From Solirubrobacter soli DSM 22325 (GTDB lineage Bacteria; Actinomycetota; Thermoleophilia; Solirubrobacterales; Solirubrobacteraceae), in assembly GCF_000423665.1 (NCBI RefSeq), contig NZ_KE384069.1, positions 124,001 through 188,000 of the forward strand: DNA of 64,000 nucleotides, written 5' to 3'. The first letter of the stretch is position 1. Each line of letters begins with the position of its first letter. A program made the translations under genes and the position numbers. This document shows positions 61,070-64,000 of this stretch, one piece after another. The notes beneath the pieces were generated by a model that worked only from the letters and a program-made list of their open reading frames with translations, had not been told where the DNA came from and did not search any database.

Positions 61070-63319
61070 ATGGCGGGGATCGCACGGACGCAGCAGGAGT
61101 TGGGCGAGCAGGAACCGGTGCTCAGCCCGGTCGTGGCTCCGGTGCCGCACGCGGTCGCGAACGTGATCTCGCTCCAGCGCAGCGCCGGCAACCAGGCGGT
61201 CGCGCAGCTGCTGCGCTTCAAAGATGGCGGCGAGCTGCTCGAGCTGACGCTCCGCGGCGCCGCCCTCGACGCGTCCGACGCGGCGCACTACATCCGCGCG
61301 GCGAAGGACAACAAGGACGCGCGGAAGAAGGTCGACGACTACCGGAACCAGCTGTACCCGCGGCTGGACGAGGCGCTGGCGCTCGTGGGCGACGCCAAGC
61401 CGCCGTTCAAGGGCGCCGACGACCTCTTCATCGCGCTCGCCGATCTCGTGGCCTCGATGCAGGAACGCAAGCTCTCAGGCCACGGGCTGATCGACAAGAA
61501 GGCCGACGCGCTCGCCGGCGCGCTCGCCAAACAGGGGTACAAGCGGCCCGCGGCGGTCGCCAAGCCCCAGGCGCCGCAGGACATCGGCAACACCGGTCAG
61601 ACGCGCGCCGTGACGCTCGGCCTCGCCGCCGCGCGCGACGCGATCGAGAGCGGCCAGCTCAAGCTCGCCGCCGACCGCAAGCGCGGCGTCGAGGTCACGG
61701 CGCTGCCGGGCGCCGCGGAGGCCGTCACCCACCTCGGCGCCGCCGACCAGGCCCTCGACGACGCCGCCTCGCTCGGCATGGACGGGCACCGCGACGTGCT
61801 GGACGAGTTGCTCCCGCTCGGCAAGCTCGTCAACGGCGTGCTGCGCTCCGACGCCAAGCTCGACGGCGCCAAAGCCCTCTGGGACGCCGTCAACCGGGTC
61901 AACAAGAAACTCGGGCTCGACCCGGTGATGCCGTTCGGCACCCCGACGGCGACCAGCCGAGCGCAGGCCGCGGGCGAGCGGCTGGGCGACCTCAACCAGC
62001 GCCGCCAGACCGACGGCCGCCCGTGGACGGAGAAGGACAGCAAGGAGCAGATCGCGGCGGAGCACGAGGCGATCGCTGCCGCCAACGAGGTGGCCGCCAA
62101 GGGCGCCAACGCCGGCGCCGACCAGGTCACCATCGCCGACGTGATGGCGCGCGTTACCGAGGACATCGGCCGGATCGAGAGCGCCCGCAGCGCCGGTTTC
62201 ACGGCCGGGGTCGCGCAGCTCGCGACCGGCGCCCTGGACTCGCCGTCGGCCGTGCGGACCTTCTCGCTCGCCCTGGCCGGGAACCTGATCTGGGCGCTCT
62301 CGTCGTTCGTCCCGGCGCTCGGCCTGCTCCAGGAGGCGCGCTTCCTGAAGATCGCCCTGACCGTCAAGCAGGAGGCGAACGTCGCGGCGGGCATCGGCGT
62401 GTTCGGCGCGATGCTGGCCCAGTTCTCGGGCGGCCTGCCGTCCACCGGGACCGGCGACGTGTCCGGAAGGATCACGGCGATCTCGAGCGCGCTGGACACC
62501 GCCAACTCGCAGTTCTGCGACCGCCAGCGTGCAGAGGGCTACATCGCGCTGACGAAGATGGTGGACGCCGAGCCGCCGCGCCCGGGCGAGGATCGCGCGG
62601 GCTACGTCGCGGCGCTCGAGAGCACCTTGCGCTACGCGCTGTTCGGCGACGTCTTCAAGCGCGGCCTCAACAGCGGCCCGCGGCCCGAGTACTCGAAGGT
62701 CAAGGACGAGGCCAAGCGGCAGCTGCTCGCCGCGGTCGCCGCTCCACTGGCCGGCATCGACGAGAAGGGCAAGCTCGAACAGACCACCTCCTCGCAGGAC
62801 AGCGATCCGGCCAAGAAGCTGATCGACAACGCGCAGAAGACGGGCGACCTGAAGTTCGACCCCTACGACCTCGTGACGAGCCGGATCCCGGTCGCCGCGG
62901 GCGAGATGGGCGGGCAGGTGGCGTTCGACCCCGAGGCGGTGGTCGCGGCGATCGGCCAGGGCAAGCCGATCGAGTTGCCGGTGTCCGGCTGGGATTGGAA
63001 GCGCGCGCGGATCTCGCAGCGCGCGGGCGCCACCGGCTCCTTCACCCGCTGGAGCGAGCTCCTGCGCGACGACCGCGTGTGGACTGAGCCGAAGTTCACG
63101 CTCGACTTCGCGCTCGACGGGGAGTCGGTGGCGAACATCACGGCGATGACGATCACCCCCGCCGACGTGGTCAAGAAGACCTACAACGGCAAGGAGGTCT
63201 TCTCGCTGGAGCGCGTGGCCTTCACGGCCACCGGCGGCGAGCACTTCAGCGGCATGTACCGCGGCTCCAAGCCGCCCACCACCTTCAAGATGGTCTACAG
63301 CTTCGCCGAGCGTGAGTGA
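61070..63319 (+). CDS. Large protein with the LQRxxGNxAVxxLL signature of injection-system-associated proteins
   Basis: 749 aa, ATG start, no signal peptide. The N-terminus carries LQRSAGNQAVAQLLR (residues 35-49), a motif widely found at the start of DUF4157-type and other proteins linked to extracellular contractile injection systems. The body is mostly helical, with Ala-rich segments. Residues about 395-465 include two hydrophobic stretches (FSLALAGNLIWALSSFVPALGLL and VAAGIGVFGAMLAQF) that could insert in membranes. The C-terminal 150 residues look beta-rich (FTLDFALDGESVANITAMTITP). No catalytic motif is recognised. It lies between two LuxR-ATPase regulators. Effector or structural role is inference. 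Confidence 0.6.
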   Translation: MAGIARTQQELGEQEPVLSPVVAPVPHAVANVISLQRSAGNQAVAQLLRFKDGGELLELTLRGAALDASDAAHYIRAAKDNKDARKKVDDYRNQLYPRLDEALALVGDAKPPFKGADDLFIALADLVASMQERKLSGHGLIDKKADALAGALAKQGYKRPAAVAKPQAPQDIGNTGQTRAVTLGLAAARDAIESGQLKLAADRKRGVEVTALPGAAEAVTHLGAADQALDDAASLGMDGHRDVLDELLPLGKLVNGVLRSDAKLDGAKALWDAVNRVNKKLGLDPVMPFGTPTATSRAQAAGERLGDLNQRRQTDGRPWTEKDSKEQIAAEHEAIAAANEVAAKGANAGADQVTIADVMARVTEDIGRIESARSAGFTAGVAQLATGALDSPSAVRTFSLALAGNLIWALSSFVPALGLLQEARFLKIALTVKQEANVAAGIGVFGAMLAQFSGGLPSTGTGDVSGRITAISSALDTANSQFCDRQRAEGYIALTKMVDAEPPRPGEDRAGYVAALESTLRYALFGDVFKRGLNSGPRPEYSKVKDEAKRQLLAAVAAPLAGIDEKGKLEQTTSSQDSDPAKKLIDNAQKTGDLKFDPYDLVTSRIPVAAGEMGGQVAFDPEAVVAAIGQGKPIELPVSGWDWKRARISQRAGATGSFTRWSELLRDDRVWTEPKFTLDFALDGESVANITAMTITPADVVKKTYNGKEVFSLERVAFTATGGEHFSGMYRGSKPPTTFKMVYSFAERE

Positions 63320-63376
63320 GCTCCTGATCGAGCAACCTTCCCTGACTCAGATCGTTGTCATGTTGAGGACGTCGAG

Positions 63377-64000
63377 ATGGCCGATCTGCTTCTGGAACGC
63401 TCCACCGAGCTTGCCGCGATCGACAAGGCGCTGCGCATGGCGCGCGCCGGCCGGTCGCGCCGGCTGCAGATCACCGGTCCGCCCGGCAGCGGCCGGACGG
63501 AGCTGATCGAGCAGGCCTGCGCGCGGGCGCGCGACCACGGCCTTTCCGTGGTCGCGGCTCGGGGGGAGCTGGGGGAGCGCGGCTATCCGTTCGCGCTCGC
63601 CCGGCGTCTGTTCGAGCGGCAGTCCGGGCCCGGGGACCGCTACCAGACGCTGCTGGAGCTCAACCGCGAGCTGGCCCGGCGAGCGCCGGTCCTCGTCGGC
63701 GTCGACGATCTCGAGGACGGCGACAGCGCCTCGCTCGAGTGGATCGCCTTCGCGGCGCGGCGACTCGAGCATGTCGGCGTCGCCTTCGTGCTCGCGGGGG
63801 AGACGGCACTGCTGGAGGACGCCGTGGTCCTCGCGCTGCGGCCGCTCAGCGAGCGGGCGGTCGCCGCGCTGTTGCACGTCGAGCTGGGGAACGCCGTCGA
63901 CGGCTCGCAGGCACGGGCGTGCCACGTCGCGAGCGGCGGCCGCGCGTTGCTGGTGAGCGAGTTCGCCGCGGCTGCGCGACGGCGGCGCCGGGAGGCGGTC
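63377..64000 (+). CDS. ATPase-LuxR-type regulator, 5' part (runs off the window)
   Basis: 208 codons from the ATG at 63377, open to the window edge; GAGGA lies eight bases upstream. The N-terminus LLERSTELAAIDKALRMARAG followed by the P-loop region LQITGPPGSGRTELIEQA is typical of MalT/LAL-type regulators; VLVGVDDLEDGDSASLEWIAF is Walker B-like. The Walker A lysine is Arg (GSGRT). The LuxR domain expected at the C-terminus lies outside the window, so the class is inferred. Confidence 0.72.
   Translation, partial: MADLLLERSTELAAIDKALRMARAGRSRRLQITGPPGSGRTELIEQACARARDHGLSVVAARGELGERGYPFALARRLFERQSGPGDRYQTLLELNRELARRAPVLVGVDDLEDGDSASLEWIAFAARRLEHVGVAFVLAGETALLEDAVVLALRPLSERAVAALLHVELGNAVDGSQARACHVASGGRALLVSEFAAAARRRRREAV

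Noticed and set aside
58300..61221. 970-codon frame antisense to the LuxR-ATPase gene
   Set aside because: Same reason; the plus-strand product has complete ATPase and LuxR motifs.

Overview
The window is very GC-rich actinobacterial DNA with dense gene packing, many GTG and TTG starts, and repeated 4-base stop/start overlaps (GTGA, ATGA, TTGA). Gene content points to Thermoleophilia, probably Solirubrobacterales (Solirubrobacter/Conexibacter-like). It combines an actinobacterial sir-cysH-tauE-cysDN operon, an mreBCD-PBP2-rodA-RNase E/G-rplU-rpmA block, methyl-accepting chemotaxis proteins, and secreted proteins ending in a Lys-rich Ig-like tail. The taxon is inferred; no rRNA or tRNA gene was seen.

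Layout. 1-3362: thioesterase, small P-loop protein, PRC-barrel protein, a Vps62-like protein coupled to a STAS protein. 3312-7248: PEP carboxylase and an unknown membrane protein. 7232-12419 (minus): sulfate assimilation operon (sulfite reductase, APS reductase-type CysH, TauE exporter, CysD, CysN). 12572-20756: Aer-like PAS protein, UvrD/Rep helicase, TetR regulator, two chemoreceptors, and a 40-aa protein gene. 20790-24119: tig-clpP-clpX, closed by a good terminator. 24159-27226: VTT-domain membrane protein, choice-of-anchor A surface protein, L,D-transpeptidase. 27239-32892: valS-folC-38-aa membrane protein-zinc ribbon protein-ndk-maf. 32882-33928: cupin and PadR regulator around a shared operator. 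34025-42931: mreB, mreC, mreD, PBP2, rodA, RNase E/G, rplU, rpmA, that is, cell-shape machinery followed by RNA and ribosome genes.

The right third is accessory metabolism and regulation. 42965-48462 (minus) is a five-gene, tightly coupled operon (DUF1537 acid-sugar kinase, PdxA-type dehydrogenase, unknown TIM barrel, APC permease, GMC oxidoreductase). It faces a divergent MocR-type regulator that has Arg where the PLP-binding Lys should be. 50334-53988 (minus) is a ureide operon (allantoate amidohydrolase, allantoinase-like enzyme, DUF3830) with its IclR regulator. Between the two lies a repeat-rich 368-bp gap. 54033-58351 holds secreted proteins and pyruvate kinase. 58405-64000 holds two large ATPase-LuxR regulators flanking a 749-aa protein whose N-terminus carries the LQRxxGNxAVxxLL signature seen in proteins linked to extracellular contractile injection systems.

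The most novel items are: (i) a roughly 40-bp intergenic repeat present three times (16846, 32281, 42935), always on the + strand, starting 0-3 bases after a stop codon, with a 25-base invariant core; (ii) the injection-system-like 749-aa protein between two LuxR-type regulators; (iii) the MocR regulator without its PLP lysine; (iv) two unannotated tiny genes (40 and 38 aa).
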